Below are positions 54,433 through 63,991 of a stretch of DNA of 64,000 bases, piece after piece. The position numbers and the translations under genes are program-made. Positions within the stretch are counted from its first letter, which is position 1. Every line of letters starts with the position of its first letter. The DNA comes from JBDLSY01 sp041170585 (GTDB lineage: Bacteria; Pseudomonadota; Gammaproteobacteria; Burkholderiales; Burkholderiaceae_C). The stretch lies in NCBI GenBank assembly GCA_041170585.1, contig JBEDNN010000053.1, positions 17,359-81,358 on the forward strand. Reading direction: 5' to 3'. The notes under the pieces were generated by a model that did no database searches, was not told the DNA's origin, and worked only from the letters and a program-made list of their open reading frames with translations.

Positions 54433-55506
54433 ATGTTTAATCCTCTATCTACGCTTTTAAATGCAACTTATCCATTGGCACGGAGTGCTTTATTTGCGTT
54501 AGATCCCGAAACAGCACATCAAGTAACCCTTAAAGGGTTAGCTAAATTGGCTGTATGCGGAACAACATCATTCATGTATCCTTGTCCAGTAGCCAATCAA
54601 ACGGCTACGGTAATGGGTTTAAAGTTTAATAACCGCGTTGGTTTAGCCGCAGGCGCCGACAAAAATGGTGAATGTATTGATGGCTTTGGTTTACTCGGTT
54701 TTGGATTTATTGAGTTAGGTGGTGTAACACCTCGTCCGCAACCAGGTAACCCACAGCCGCGTATGTTTCGTTTGCCACAAGCCCAAGGAATTATTAACCG
54801 TTTAGGGTTTAATAATCAAGGCGTGGATGCTTTATATACCCATTTACTGCGTCATAGACAGCAAGGAAAATATCAAGGAATCATTGGCGTAAATTTAGGC
54901 AAAAACAAAGATACGCCCAATGAACACGCCTTAAATGATTATCAATTGTGCTACACCCGTCTACACACCCTAATGGATTTTGCAACGATTAATGTATCTA
55001 GTCCTAATACAAAGGACTTGCGTGCTTTACAAGAAGTCGCTGAATTACGTATTATTTTGCAAGGTATGAAAACTGAACAAACCCGATTAGCAGATATATC
55101 AGGACGCTATGTACCCTTATCTGTGAAAATCGCCCCTGATTTAGAGGATATCCAGCTACAAGCAATCGGGCAACTGGCTGTTGAATGTGGTATGGACGCT
55201 ATTACGGCTACCAATACTACCATTGTACGTGATGAAGTTTCTAATTTAACTCATGGTACTGAAATAGGCGGTCTAAGCGGTGCGCCATTACGTCAACGCT
55301 CTACGGCTGTGATTCGTCAGTTAGCCAGTTACTTACAAGGTGCTTTACCTATTATTGGTGTGGGCGGTATTTGTGAGGGCGTTGATGCTGTGGAAAAGCT
55401 TCAAGCAGGCGCAAGTTTAGTACAGTTTTACAGTGGTATGATTTATACAGGACCTCAATTGGTTGCCGACAGTGTATATGCCATTAATGCCGCTGATTTA
55501 GCTTAA
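54433..55506 (+). CDS. pyrD: Dihydroorotate dehydrogenase (quinone), class 2
   Basis: PyrD oxidises dihydroorotate to orotate at the inner membrane, passing electrons to quinone in pyrimidine synthesis. The N-terminal helices (about residues 1-40) are the membrane-surface quinone tunnel of class 2. RVGLAAGADKNGECIDGFGL is the FMN region, GVTPRPQPGNPQPRMFRLPQ the class signature near residues 98-117, and NVSSPNTKDLRALQ holds the catalytic Ser. LPIIGVGGICEGVDAVEKLQ binds the FMN phosphate. Its 357 residues are slightly above the usual 336-345. It converges on the response regulator, with element B5 between. Confidence 0.96.
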   Translation: MFNPLSTLLNATYPLARSALFALDPETAHQVTLKGLAKLAVCGTTSFMYPCPVANQTATVMGLKFNNRVGLAAGADKNGECIDGFGLLGFGFIELGGVTPRPQPGNPQPRMFRLPQAQGIINRLGFNNQGVDALYTHLLRHRQQGKYQGIIGVNLGKNKDTPNEHALNDYQLCYTRLHTLMDFATINVSSPNTKDLRALQEVAELRIILQGMKTEQTRLADISGRYVPLSVKIAPDLEDIQLQAIGQLAVECGMDAITATNTTIVRDEVSNLTHGTEIGGLSGAPLRQRSTAVIRQLASYLQGALPIIGVGGICEGVDAVEKLQAGASLVQFYSGMIYTGPQLVADSVYAINAADLA

Positions 55507-55512
55507 AATTAT

Positions 55513-55634
55513 GGTAATGTTTAAATGTTCAAATAGCACTGATACAAGAAATTTAATACTTAAGAAGTAACCAGTAAAATGAACAGGCTACTACACCAGT
55601 ATAAATACTGTAAAAGTTAAATTTTAACATTACT
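55513..55634 (+). repeat. Family B mobile repeat, copy B5
   Basis: This 122-bp copy resembles B4 throughout (AAATAGCACTGATACAAGAA, then the ACAGGCTACT centre). It is longer because a TAAATGTT-like octamer is duplicated near its left end, and its right end has decayed to ATTACT. No flanking duplication is preserved: the left flank is AAAATTAT and the right flank is a T-run. It lies between the convergent pyrD and the response regulator gene. Confidence 0.85.
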
Positions 55635-55656
55635 TTTTTTAATTTGTTTTTTTAAT

Positions 55657-56469
55657 TTATTTGTTTAGCTTTACAGACTTGCGTGGTAAGTCAATATCTA
55701 ATTGCTTGAGTTTACGGTATAAATGCGTTCTCTCTAAGCCTGCTATTTCAGCTACACGCGTCATAGACCCCTGCTCGTTATGTAAAACATAATTAAAATA
55801 AATACGCTCTGTAGCTTCACGAAAATCACGTAAGCCAGTATCTAAAGGTATTTTAGACAAAGCATTGTGCCAAATGGATAATGGTTCAACAGTAGTAGTA
55901 CTGTGTTTATCTTGTGATACCTCTGATTTTTCAATGTGTTTATAGATATTGCCATCACTTTTAAAATCAGTACTGGTATTAACTTGAGCGTCAGTTAGTA
56001 CTTTTACGTTATTAGCCGTAGACACAATGGAATTAGTAATATTGACATTAACTGTGTCTAAAGACGGATTAATGTAAGTGTTCAACACAATATTTTTTTT
56101 GAGTACACCTTTACTAAGCACTTTATGCACCGTACTTAATAGTTTATGCAAGGTAATTGGCTTTTCTAAGAAACCAACAGCCCCTAAATTTTGTGCCTCT
56201 ACAGCGGTGTCTAAGCTGGCATGACCTGACATCATTATCACAGGACAAAACAACGCTTGATTACCAGTCCATTCTCGTAATAAACTCATACCGTCCATAT
56301 CAGGCATCCAAATATCTAGTAGTACCAAATCTAGTGCTTGCTTATTGTAAACAAGCCGTGCTGCTGCCGCATTATTGGCTAATACAATTTCGTGTCCTTC
56401 ATCACTTAAAATTTCTGATAATAGTTCACGAATACCGATTTCATCATCAACGACCAAAATTGTTGCCAT
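55657..56469 (-). CDS. NtrX-like response regulator without an AAA+ domain
   Basis: The receiver domain (about residues 1-118) has the acidic pair in ILVVDDEIGIRELLSEI, the phosphorylated Asp in LVLLDIWMPDMDGMSLLR near residue 54, and the Lys in LEKPITLHKLLSTVHK. A ~90-residue Asn/Ser/Thr-rich linker follows, then a Fis-type helix-turn-helix (VAEIAGLERTHLYRKLKQLD). The sigma-54-activating AAA+ domain of full NtrX is missing, as in many betaproteobacterial partners of NtrY, so it probably acts as an ordinary DNA-binding regulator. It lies 200 bp downstream of ntrY, its likely kinase. The 270 residues are longer than relatives I recall because of the linker. Confidence 0.87.
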   Translation of the reverse strand: MATILVVDDEIGIRELLSEILSDEGHEIVLANNAAAARLVYNKQALDLVLLDIWMPDMDGMSLLREWTGNQALFCPVIMMSGHASLDTAVEAQNLGAVGFLEKPITLHKLLSTVHKVLSKGVLKKNIVLNTYINPSLDTVNVNITNSIVSTANNVKVLTDAQVNTSTDFKSDGNIYKHIEKSEVSQDKHSTTTVEPLSIWHNALSKIPLDTGLRDFREATERIYFNYVLHNEQGSMTRVAEIAGLERTHLYRKLKQLDIDLPRKSVKLNK

Positions 56470-56670
56470 AATTTAATAATAGTTATAGTTATTTGCTTGT
56501 GTTTGTTTAAAATAAGTTTGTTTAAAATAATTTAAAATAAAGTTGTACATGGTGGTGTATAAAATATACAATAATGACAGGTAATAATGTAACTAAAAAA
56601 CAACATCTTGTGTAATAAATGTACTACAAATTATATAATAATATTATTATGCTTTAAATATTTTTATGCT

Positions 56671-59031
56671 TTAAATTTTAGGAAATATAATCTTCACCTG
56701 TGCCCCTTCTACCGTATTATTTTGAAAATTTAAACGATTTTTCACACTAATTTTTGCATGATGCTCTTGCACAATACGGTATACGATTGCTAATCCTAAG
56801 CCTGTACCTTCTGCTTTTGTAGTGTGATAAGGTTCAAAAAGTTTTGCCAATGAAGTAGGGCTAAATCCCAATCCATTGTCATTTATTTTTAAACTTACCG
56901 TATTATTTTCATCTTGAATAAGCACTTGTACAAACGGCGATATTTGTAAGCCTTCAGACAATTTACAACGTTCTTGTGCAGCATCTAAAGCGTTGCCAAG
57001 TAAATTGTGTAATACTTGGCGTAACTGATTTATATCAGCCATAATCAATATATTGTTTGATATATTATTTACTGTATTGTTTACTACGTTGGTTACTGTA
57101 TTGATTAATTTATTGCTATTGTTTAATGATAATTTTTTTTCATACTGGACTTTGTCTTTATATAAAATTAATTGCTCTTTTAAAAAAAAGTCTAAGTCTA
57201 AAGGAACGAGTTGCGCTTCAGGTAATCGAGCATATTGCTTAAATTCGTCCACCATGTTTTTTAAAGCAGCGACTTGCGTAATAATAATAGCCGTAGAGCG
57301 TTTTAATAAGTCAGCATCACTGCCTTGTAATTTATCTGCTAATTTCATAGTCAAACGTTCCGCAGATAATTGAATCGGTGTTAAAGGGTTTTTAATTTCA
57401 TGTGCCAGTCGTTGTGCAACTTCCGTCCAAGCCTGTGCTTTTTGCGCCAACATTGTTGCACTTACATCATCAAATACCAATAATAAATCAGTCCCATCAG
57501 CTTGTATTAGTGGCACTGCCCGTAACAATAACGTTTGTGTCTCACCACTAACAGAAATGTGTTCAATTTGACTTTGCCATTGCGGCCTATCTTGCTTATT
57601 GACGATAGCCTGCCATACAGCAATTGGCAATTGTTGTTCAGCATAGTTATTTAACTGTGGTGTATTTAAATTTAAAATAATTTGGGCACTAGGATTAATA
57701 CTACGCAAAATACCTTGAGAATCTAACACCAATACACCCGTGGTTAAACTGGATAAAATCTGTTGTAAATATTCATAATTTTGTGTCAAAGCAGTGCGCG
57801 CACTGCCTAAATCAGTCAGCATTTGATTAAATGAACGGGTTAATACTGCCAAATCACCTTTACCGCTGGGTTCAGACAAAGGGGTGAAATCACCGCTCGC
57901 TACAGCTTGAGTACCCCGTGCTAAACGCAATAAAGGTGCATTCATTGCATCAGCCAATACAAACCCCATAGCCACTGCGGCCAATACGACCAACAATAAA
58001 ATTATCGTCAGAGTCGTTGCATAAATCATACGTAAACCAGTGCGACCTAGTTTAATTAACTCATAATTTTTAACACCTTGTGCTACTGCTTGAGTCATGC
58101 TAGACAAATTAGGTGAGACACTTTGAATCAACTGTAAATAAACTGTAGGCGAAACACCTGCCATTATTTGTTGATATGTCACGGGTACACGCACTACAGC
58201 CCTTAATAATAGTGTGTCTGACTCAATTGAATTGTCCCCCAATAAAGCAGAGTGCATATTGCTTGGAATAGATTCAATATACGACCACTGCCCTGTACGA
58301 ATTAAATCACGCCAAGAATCTCCTTGTGGTGTGTCAGTCAATAAACCTCTACTCAACCAATTACCCGTGCTAGCCAATACAACACCTTGAGTATCAAACA
58401 CTAAAATATCTACTGTTTCAGCAGTCATATAACTCGCTTTTAATTTATAAATTTGTTCACCTAAATCTTGATTAAGTTTAAATGAATAAGCGGCAGTACG
58501 TGTGTCATCTAAAAGTTTGCTTAAACGCTCACTCAAAATATTGCGTGATAACTCTAAACCCGTATTTAAGGCAATACTAACTTGCGTATTAAAGCCACTG
58601 TCTATAGATTGACTTAAAAAAAATACACTAATAATATAAACCAATACACCTGGGACTAAGCCTAATAAGGCTAAAGCTGAAGCAAATCTTAATGTTAAAC
58701 GCGCCCCAAACCGCTCTCGCTTAAGACGTAACAATAAACGTGACAATAAAGATAAAACCAATATAAATAGTATGACAATAATTGAAACATTTAACCACAA
58801 TAAATTCGTATACCTTCGAGTCCAAGTAGGGTCGTTGCCTGTCGCCGTTGCTAAAGAGATGATTGCTAATAATATACCTGCTACTGCTAACACTAAAGCG
58901 ACTTTAACTAATTTTGGACTATATAAAAAATAATGTTGTAGCCGATTAAAAAACTGATTAAAAATCTGATGCAAATTACATTGCAATGTACGAAAAATCA
59001 TACAAACAAATTGTTTAAATGTTTGTAGCAT
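56671..59031 (-). CDS. ntrY: NtrY-type sensor histidine kinase
   Basis: This 786-residue membrane kinase has two or three N-terminal membrane segments (about residues 40-62, 75-100 and 115-140), a periplasmic part, another segment near 335-360, and then a HAMP domain (APLLRLARGTQAVASGDFTP), a PAS domain (LSSLTTGVLVLDSQGILRSI), a HisKA motif (RLAHEIKNPLTPIQLSAERL, phospho-His) and an ATPase domain with KINDNGLGFSPTSLAKLFEP and GTGLGLAIVYRIVQEHH. An Asn/Val/Thr-rich insertion of about 30 residues lies just before the N box near residue 655. It is probably paired with the response regulator downstream. The DUF4390 gene upstream ends 3 bp before its start codon, so they are one operon. Confidence 0.92.
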   Translation of the reverse strand: MLQTFKQFVCMIFRTLQCNLHQIFNQFFNRLQHYFLYSPKLVKVALVLAVAGILLAIISLATATGNDPTWTRRYTNLLWLNVSIIVILFILVLSLLSRLLLRLKRERFGARLTLRFASALALLGLVPGVLVYIISVFFLSQSIDSGFNTQVSIALNTGLELSRNILSERLSKLLDDTRTAAYSFKLNQDLGEQIYKLKASYMTAETVDILVFDTQGVVLASTGNWLSRGLLTDTPQGDSWRDLIRTGQWSYIESIPSNMHSALLGDNSIESDTLLLRAVVRVPVTYQQIMAGVSPTVYLQLIQSVSPNLSSMTQAVAQGVKNYELIKLGRTGLRMIYATTLTIILLLVVLAAVAMGFVLADAMNAPLLRLARGTQAVASGDFTPLSEPSGKGDLAVLTRSFNQMLTDLGSARTALTQNYEYLQQILSSLTTGVLVLDSQGILRSINPSAQIILNLNTPQLNNYAEQQLPIAVWQAIVNKQDRPQWQSQIEHISVSGETQTLLLRAVPLIQADGTDLLLVFDDVSATMLAQKAQAWTEVAQRLAHEIKNPLTPIQLSAERLTMKLADKLQGSDADLLKRSTAIIITQVAALKNMVDEFKQYARLPEAQLVPLDLDFFLKEQLILYKDKVQYEKKLSLNNSNKLINTVTNVVNNTVNNISNNILIMADINQLRQVLHNLLGNALDAAQERCKLSEGLQISPFVQVLIQDENNTVSLKINDNGLGFSPTSLAKLFEPYHTTKAEGTGLGLAIVYRIVQEHHAKISVKNRLNFQNNTVEGAQVKIIFPKI

Positions 59032-59034
59032 TAT

Positions 59035-59694
59035 TTACTTTCTCACGCTTGGCAGTATTGAAGGGATTATTTTCAGTGTAGTTTGCATTAAACCACTGTC
59101 TAAATTCCAATCAGTATCACGCATTGCATTTAATTGAAACGGTTTAGGCAACAAGCTGGTATCTAAATACAATCTAGCACTGACATCATACGTTTCATTG
59201 GGATATAAATAATTAGCTTTGACGATTCCGTCACGGCGAATATGCCGTAAATTAGCCAGTGCTTCTTGTAAAGTATTAAATGTTAAGGCAAAACGCGCTT
59301 CACTCATTGCTGATGAATTAGCAGTACTAACACGCCATTTTTGTGTCAGTGCATTGTGTGATAACCGCCAATATAAACGGCCTTTCGCTAAACGTTCATC
59401 GTACCAATACCAGCGCGACTGTTTGACTGCCCAATCAAATACAAAATACAAAGGGGCTGATTTAGCTAATTCCGATACATTGGCAGGTACATTGACTGTA
59501 AAGTGTGCCTGTAAATCCCACGCATCACTCGCCGTATTAGGTATTAACTGCAAGTATTTACCCTCTAAGCCTAATGACTCTATAGGATAAGCAACTGTTT
59601 GTGCAGTTAAAAAACTAGGCCAAAAAATGATTAAAAAGCTCACCTTGACTATTACCCAGCGGCAATGTTTGCTATAAGATAAAATGTTCAACAT
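59035..59694 (-). CDS. DUF4390 exported protein
   Basis: This 219-residue protein has an N-terminal signal segment (VKVSFLIIFWPSFLTAQTVA). The mature part, with YFVFDWAVKQSRWYWYDERL near residues 104-123 and RLYWRLSHNALTQKWRVSTA just after, is the DUF4390 pattern. Members lie between rsmB and ntrY in betaproteobacteria and are thought to be periplasmic, so a link to NtrY sensing is plausible but untested. The end of the C-terminus (TTLKIIPSILPSVRK) lacks any anchor. It is 74 bp downstream of rsmB. Confidence 0.87.
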   Translation of the reverse strand: MLNILSYSKHCRWVIVKVSFLIIFWPSFLTAQTVAYPIESLGLEGKYLQLIPNTASDAWDLQAHFTVNVPANVSELAKSAPLYFVFDWAVKQSRWYWYDERLAKGRLYWRLSHNALTQKWRVSTANSSAMSEARFALTFNTLQEALANLRHIRRDGIVKANYLYPNETYDVSARLYLDTSLLPKPFQLNAMRDTDWNLDSGLMQTTLKIIPSILPSVRK

Positions 59695-59768
59695 TTTAAT
59701 TTGCTTAGTATATTTAATTTAATTTTTTTAATCACTTTAATCTGATCACTTTAATCTAATTAATCAAT

Positions 59769-61307
59769 TTAATCTTTTTTACGTAGCAAAGCATAAAAGA
59801 AACCATCTTGTTCAGAATTAGGAAAAGACATCAGACTAGCATTATCAAACACTCCAGCACGGTCATGGTCATTTAAACTACGAAATAAAGGTAAACAATG
59901 CCCCAAGCTAGGTAACAACTGGGCATTGCGATGGTGCGATAAAAAGTTATGTATTTGATCCTCACCTTCTGCTTTAAATACCGAACAAGTTACATACAAC
60001 ATTAGCCCACCTACTTTTAAAGTAGGCCATAGCGAATGGAGTAATTGAGCTTGTTGGACGGTTAAATTTGATATATCACTGGCACGACGCAACCAACGGC
60101 TATCAGGATGACGGCGTACAACACCACTTGCACTGCAAGGTGCATCTAAAATAATTCTATCAAATAATTGACCATCCCACCATTTATCAGTTTGATTAGC
60201 ATTGGCTGTTTGCAGTTCTACCAAAGGCTGTGGTGCATAAGGCGTTTCACCCACAAAAGTTTTAGCCAAGCGTTGCAATGTTTGCCTAAGTTTTTCTAAA
60301 CGCAAGTAATCATTGTCTAATGCAGTCAGAGTAATATTACTACGCTCTAATAAATGTGCTGTTTTACCACCCGGTGCAGCACAGGCATCCAATACTCTAT
60401 GGCCTGCTTGTACATCTAATAACTCAACACAATATTGGGCTGCTAAATCTTGGACACTATACCAGCCTTGAGAAAACTCTGGAATATTCTCAACAGGTAA
60501 AGGCTTGTCTAACACCAAAGCATTCGGTAGTCCTTCTACACAACGCGACAATATGCCGTATTGTGCTAAATGCTTTTGTGCTTCTAAAGCACTGTGGATA
60601 CGCGCATTGGCTCTTAATGCCATTACAGGTGGATAATTATTTTGCTCTAAAAGGTTTATCCACTGCTGCGGATAATCTTTTTTTAGCTGCTCAATCCACC
60701 AATAAGGGTGATTAAACTGTGCTTCAATGGTTTTTAAAGCGGCTTTGTTACGCTCATCAGTTTCACGTAAATAAGTACGCAACACACCATTAACAAACCC
60801 TGCAACAATTTTAGTATTGTGATTGGTATAAGCTAGTAATTGAAAAACAGGTAAATTTTTACCCAAACCACACGCCAGTACAGCGGGTAAGGCTTCCACA
60901 GCTTGATTAACCACCGTGTGTGCTTCGTAAGCATTATATTGACTAGGATTACAAATTAAAGCCAAAGTAGTACGCAATAAAGCCAAAACCCCTGCATCTA
61001 AAGTATCAAATGGCTTTTTAGTTAAACCACGAATTAAAGCATCTGCCATACCTCGCTGACGTTGCGATTGGTAGGCTAAATCTTGACAAGCCCCTCGTAA
61101 AGCTGCTTGCCCTAAACTAGGTGCTAATTCCCGTAATACTGCGGGTAAAGATTGTCCAGCCGATACATGGTGCATGACCCAACTCGCAGCAACCAAGGCT
61201 TGTGATAAAGTAGCCCCTACTTTTTTTGTTTTTGTTGCTACACCATTTGGTACAAAATGCCGTAGTTTAGGTTTAAGCGAAGGGTTAAGAACAGGTGGGT
61301 TATACAT
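59769..61307 (-). CDS. rsmB: 16S rRNA m5C967 methyltransferase RsmB (Sun)
   Basis: RsmB methylates C967 of 16S rRNA. An N-terminal NusB-like domain (about residues 30-180; GAALRGACQDLAYQSQRQRG in the middle) is joined to a Rossmann methyltransferase. DACAAPGGKTAHLLERSNIT is the SAM site, ILDAPCSASGVVRRHPDSRW the first Cys motif, and YVTCSVFKAEGEDQ the second. At 512 residues it is longer than the usual 430-450, with about 25 extra residues at the N-terminus and small insertions elsewhere. It heads the rsmB, DUF4390, ntrY, regulator run and follows tsaD after 91 bp. Confidence 0.93.
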   Translation of the reverse strand: MYNPPVLNPSLKPKLRHFVPNGVATKTKKVGATLSQALVAASWVMHHVSAGQSLPAVLRELAPSLGQAALRGACQDLAYQSQRQRGMADALIRGLTKKPFDTLDAGVLALLRTTLALICNPSQYNAYEAHTVVNQAVEALPAVLACGLGKNLPVFQLLAYTNHNTKIVAGFVNGVLRTYLRETDERNKAALKTIEAQFNHPYWWIEQLKKDYPQQWINLLEQNNYPPVMALRANARIHSALEAQKHLAQYGILSRCVEGLPNALVLDKPLPVENIPEFSQGWYSVQDLAAQYCVELLDVQAGHRVLDACAAPGGKTAHLLERSNITLTALDNDYLRLEKLRQTLQRLAKTFVGETPYAPQPLVELQTANANQTDKWWDGQLFDRIILDAPCSASGVVRRHPDSRWLRRASDISNLTVQQAQLLHSLWPTLKVGGLMLYVTCSVFKAEGEDQIHNFLSHHRNAQLLPSLGHCLPLFRSLNDHDRAGVFDNASLMSFPNSEQDGFFYALLRKKD

Positions 61308-61398
61308 AGTTAATATTGTAAAGGATAAACAATAAAGCCTTGATTTTTTATTTTTCTAAATAAAATAAAAATTCCTAACAACAAAATTCCTAATAACA

Positions 61399-62454
61399 TT
61401 ACATTGCGACTGAATCTAGTGCCCAGCGTGGTTTTACTGTAAACCCTAATTGCTTGTCCATTAAGCCTTTTTGAAAACGTAAAGAACCTGCCAAGGCAAT
61501 CATTGCACCATTGTCGGTACACAAATGCAATTCAGGATAATACGTACGTACCCCCATTGTCTTGCAAGCCTTATTTAATTCATGGCGTAAAGTCAAATTA
61601 GCTCCTACACCCCCTGCAACAACTAAAGTTTTATGTCCTACGTGTTGTATCGCTGTAATCGTTTTTTTAACCAATACATGTGCAACAGTTATTTCAAAAC
61701 TAGCCGCTAAATTAGCTTTTTGGGCAAATAATCCTAAAGATGGGTCGGTTTCAAGTTCTAAACGTCTAACATAAGTTAATACTGCCGTTTTTAATCCTGC
61801 AAAGCTAAAGTTAAAGCGGTGTTCATAGTTGGGATTATGAATACCTTTCATTAAAGGTTGAGGCAAACTAAAGGCATGACAGTCACCACCTAAAGCCAAC
61901 TGTGCTAATTGTGGTCCACCTGGATAAGACAAGCCTAACAATTTAGCTGTTTTATCAAAGGCTTCTCCTACGGCATCATCAATACTTTCTCCCAATAAAA
62001 CATAGTTCCCCAGCCCTATTACATTTAACAACTGCGTATGACCACCACTAACTAATAAAGCTAAAAATGGAAAATCAGGCGCATCATTAGACAACAAAGG
62101 CGATAACAAATGCCCTTCTAAATGGTGTATTCCTAAAGCAGGTTTATTGAGTGCCATAGCCAGTGATTTAGCAATACTTGCTCCAACCAATAAAGCACCT
62201 GCCAAACCAGGTCCTTGAGTATAAGCGATATTATCAATTTGCTTTAACTCTATATTTGCTTCACTACACGCTTGACGAATCAAAGGAACAGCTCGTCTAA
62301 TATGATCGCGACTCGCTAATTCTGGCACAACTCCTCCATAAGCTTGATGCATTTCAATTTGACTGTGTAAAGCATGCGATAACAAGCCGTGTTGGCTACA
62401 GTACAGTGCCACACCGGTTTCATCACAAGAGGATTCAATGCCTAAAGTAATCAT
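61399..62454 (-). CDS. tsaD: tRNA t6A37 threonylcarbamoyltransferase TsaD
   Basis: TsaD is the catalytic ASKHA subunit that transfers threonylcarbamoyl from its adenylate to A37. [20 protein letters not shown] is the N-terminal signature, and [13 protein letters not shown] near residues 113-125 carries the two metal-binding His. [40 protein letters not shown] and [13 protein letters not shown] follow. Its 351 residues are normal. rpsU, a frequent neighbour, is absent. Its partner TsaB is at the other end of the window. Confidence 0.96.
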   Translation of the reverse strand: MITLGIESSCDETGVALYCSQHGLLSHALHSQIEMHQAYGGVVPELASRDHIRRAVPLIRQACSEANIELKQIDNIAYTQGPGLAGALLVGASIAKSLAMALNKPALGIHHLEGHLLSPLLSNDAPDFPFLALLVSGGHTQLLNVIGLGNYVLLGESIDDAVGEAFDKTAKLLGLSYPGGPQLAQLALGGDCHAFSLPQPLMKGIHNPNYEHRFNFSFAGLKTAVLTYVRRLELETDPSLGLFAQKANLAASFEITVAHVLVKKTITAIQHVGHKTLVVAGGVGANLTLRHELNKACKTMGVRTYYPELHLCTDNGAMIALAGSLRFQKGLMDKQLGFTVKPRWALDSVAM

Positions 62455-62493
62455 GTATATTTCGTATATTTCGTATTAATTATTGTTATATTA

Positions 62494-63870
62494 TTATTCA
62501 ATATGCCTAATTTTATCTATTGCTTCTTCAATACGGCGTACACCAATGATACTCAAACCTTCAATAGCTTGCTTAGGCATATTAGCAAAAGGAATAATTG
62601 CGTGGCTAAAACCTAATTTTGCCGCTTCTTTTAAACGCTCTTGTCCACGAGGGGCGGGTCTAACTTCGCCCGCTAAACCAATTTCACCAAATGTAAACAA
62701 ACCTTTAGGCAATGCACGGTTTTTAAATGATGATTGAATAGCCAAAGCTACCGCTAAATCGCTTGCCGTTTCCTCTACGCGAACACCACCTACTACATTA
62801 ACAAAAACATCTTGGTCATGCAAAGCAATGCCTGCATGGCGGTGCATAACTGCCAGTAACATAGCCAAGCGTTGATTGTCTAAACCAACAGCTAAACGGC
62901 GTGGATTACCATAACACGTATCCACCAAAGCTTGTAATTCAACCGCTAAAGGCCGTGTGCCTTCTTGTGTAACCAAAACACACGTCCCCGCAACAGGTTT
63001 GCCACTAGGATCATGGGCTTGACTTAAAAATAAAGCTGATGGATTACTCACCCCTTTTAAACCTTTGTCAGTCATTGCAAATACCCCTAACTCATTGGCT
63101 GCTCCAAAGCGATTTTTAACCGCTCGAATTAAACGAAAAGCACTGTGTGTATCCCCTTCAAAATATAAAACCGTGTCTACAATATGCTCTAAAACACGTG
63201 GGCCTGCCAGTTGTCCGTCTTTGGTTACGTGGCCTACTAAAATAATCGTAATCCCTTTAGTTTTAGCAGTACGTGTCAGCATAGCAGCACATTCACGCAC
63301 TTGCCCAACTGAACCTGGGGCAGATTGTAATTGGTCTGTATACAATGTTTGTATAGAATCCACCACTACAATACTGGGCTTAAGCATCTCTAACGCATCT
63401 AAAATAGCTTCTAAACGAATCTCTGGTAATAACTGCACTGCATCGGCAGGTGCTTCTAGGCGTTTGGCTCTCAAAGCCACTTGCCCCGCACTTTCTTCGC
63501 CTGTAATATATAGTACAGTTTGCGTTTGTGCAAGGCTAGCCATGGCTTGCAACAATAAAGTTGATTTACCAATCCCTGGGTCACCGCCCAATAAAACGAC
63601 AGCACCTAGTACTAAACCTCCACCTAATACGCGGTCAAACTCTTCAATGCCTGTAGGAATTCTTGGCGTATCTTCCGCCGCAATACTGCCTAAACGTTGC
63701 ACAGACATAGTACTGCCTGCCAGCGTTTGATAACGCGTATTAATTGGTGCTGGACGTTCAATTATTTCCTGTAAAGTATTCCACGCATTACAGCCCACAC
63801 ATTTACCCGCCCATTTACTGGCTTTTGCACCACAAGCGGTACATTCGTAGGACGTTTTTAATTTTGACAT
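62494..63870 (-). CDS. radA: DNA repair protein RadA (Sms)
   Basis: RadA is a RecA-like ATPase that drives branch migration in recombination. It has an N-terminal zinc finger CTACGAKASKWAGKCVGC, Walker A VVLLGGDPGIGKSTLLLQAM near residues 92-111, the RadA-specific KNRFGAANELGVF motif near residues 250-262, and a C-terminal Lon-protease-like domain (LPKGLFTFGEIGLAGEVRPA) without protease activity. The 458 residues are normal. No ribosome site is evident before ATG 63870. Element A6 begins 12 bp upstream, so the promoter lies in or beyond it; A6 contains a promoter-like pair facing radA. Confidence 0.96.
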   Translation of the reverse strand: MSKLKTSYECTACGAKASKWAGKCVGCNAWNTLQEIIERPAPINTRYQTLAGSTMSVQRLGSIAAEDTPRIPTGIEEFDRVLGGGLVLGAVVLLGGDPGIGKSTLLLQAMASLAQTQTVLYITGEESAGQVALRAKRLEAPADAVQLLPEIRLEAILDALEMLKPSIVVVDSIQTLYTDQLQSAPGSVGQVRECAAMLTRTAKTKGITIILVGHVTKDGQLAGPRVLEHIVDTVLYFEGDTHSAFRLIRAVKNRFGAANELGVFAMTDKGLKGVSNPSALFLSQAHDPSGKPVAGTCVLVTQEGTRPLAVELQALVDTCYGNPRRLAVGLDNQRLAMLLAVMHRHAGIALHDQDVFVNVVGGVRVEETASDLAVALAIQSSFKNRALPKGLFTFGEIGLAGEVRPAPRGQERLKEAAKLGFSHAIIPFANMPKQAIEGLSIIGVRRIEEAIDKIRHIE

Positions 63871-63882
63871 GTATATTATTAT

Positions 63883-63991
63883 GGTATTGCTACTTAAAAA
63901 TAGTTTTTGTATTTTTTATCTAAAATAAGCCTTATTTTTGCTAAGAAAATATTATAAATATACGACTTAACCATATTAAAGTAGCAATGCC
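63883..63991 (+). repeat. Family A mobile repeat, copy A6, subtype 1
   Basis: This 109-bp copy has ends GGTATTGCTACTT and AAGTAGCAATGCC and is almost identical to A1. The flanks ATTATTAT (63875-63882) and ATTATTTT (63992-63999) match at 7 of 8 bases, an 8-bp duplication with one later change. On the minus strand TTAATA (63979-63974) and TATAAT (63956-63951), 17 bp apart, point at radA, whose start codon is about 80 bp downstream of the -10. Confidence 0.92.

Noticed and set aside
61310..61522. A 70-codon frame between rsmB and tsaD
   Set aside because: Most of it runs through the tsaD C-terminus in another frame and the hydrophobic end is an AT-rich spacer; no ribosome site or family match.
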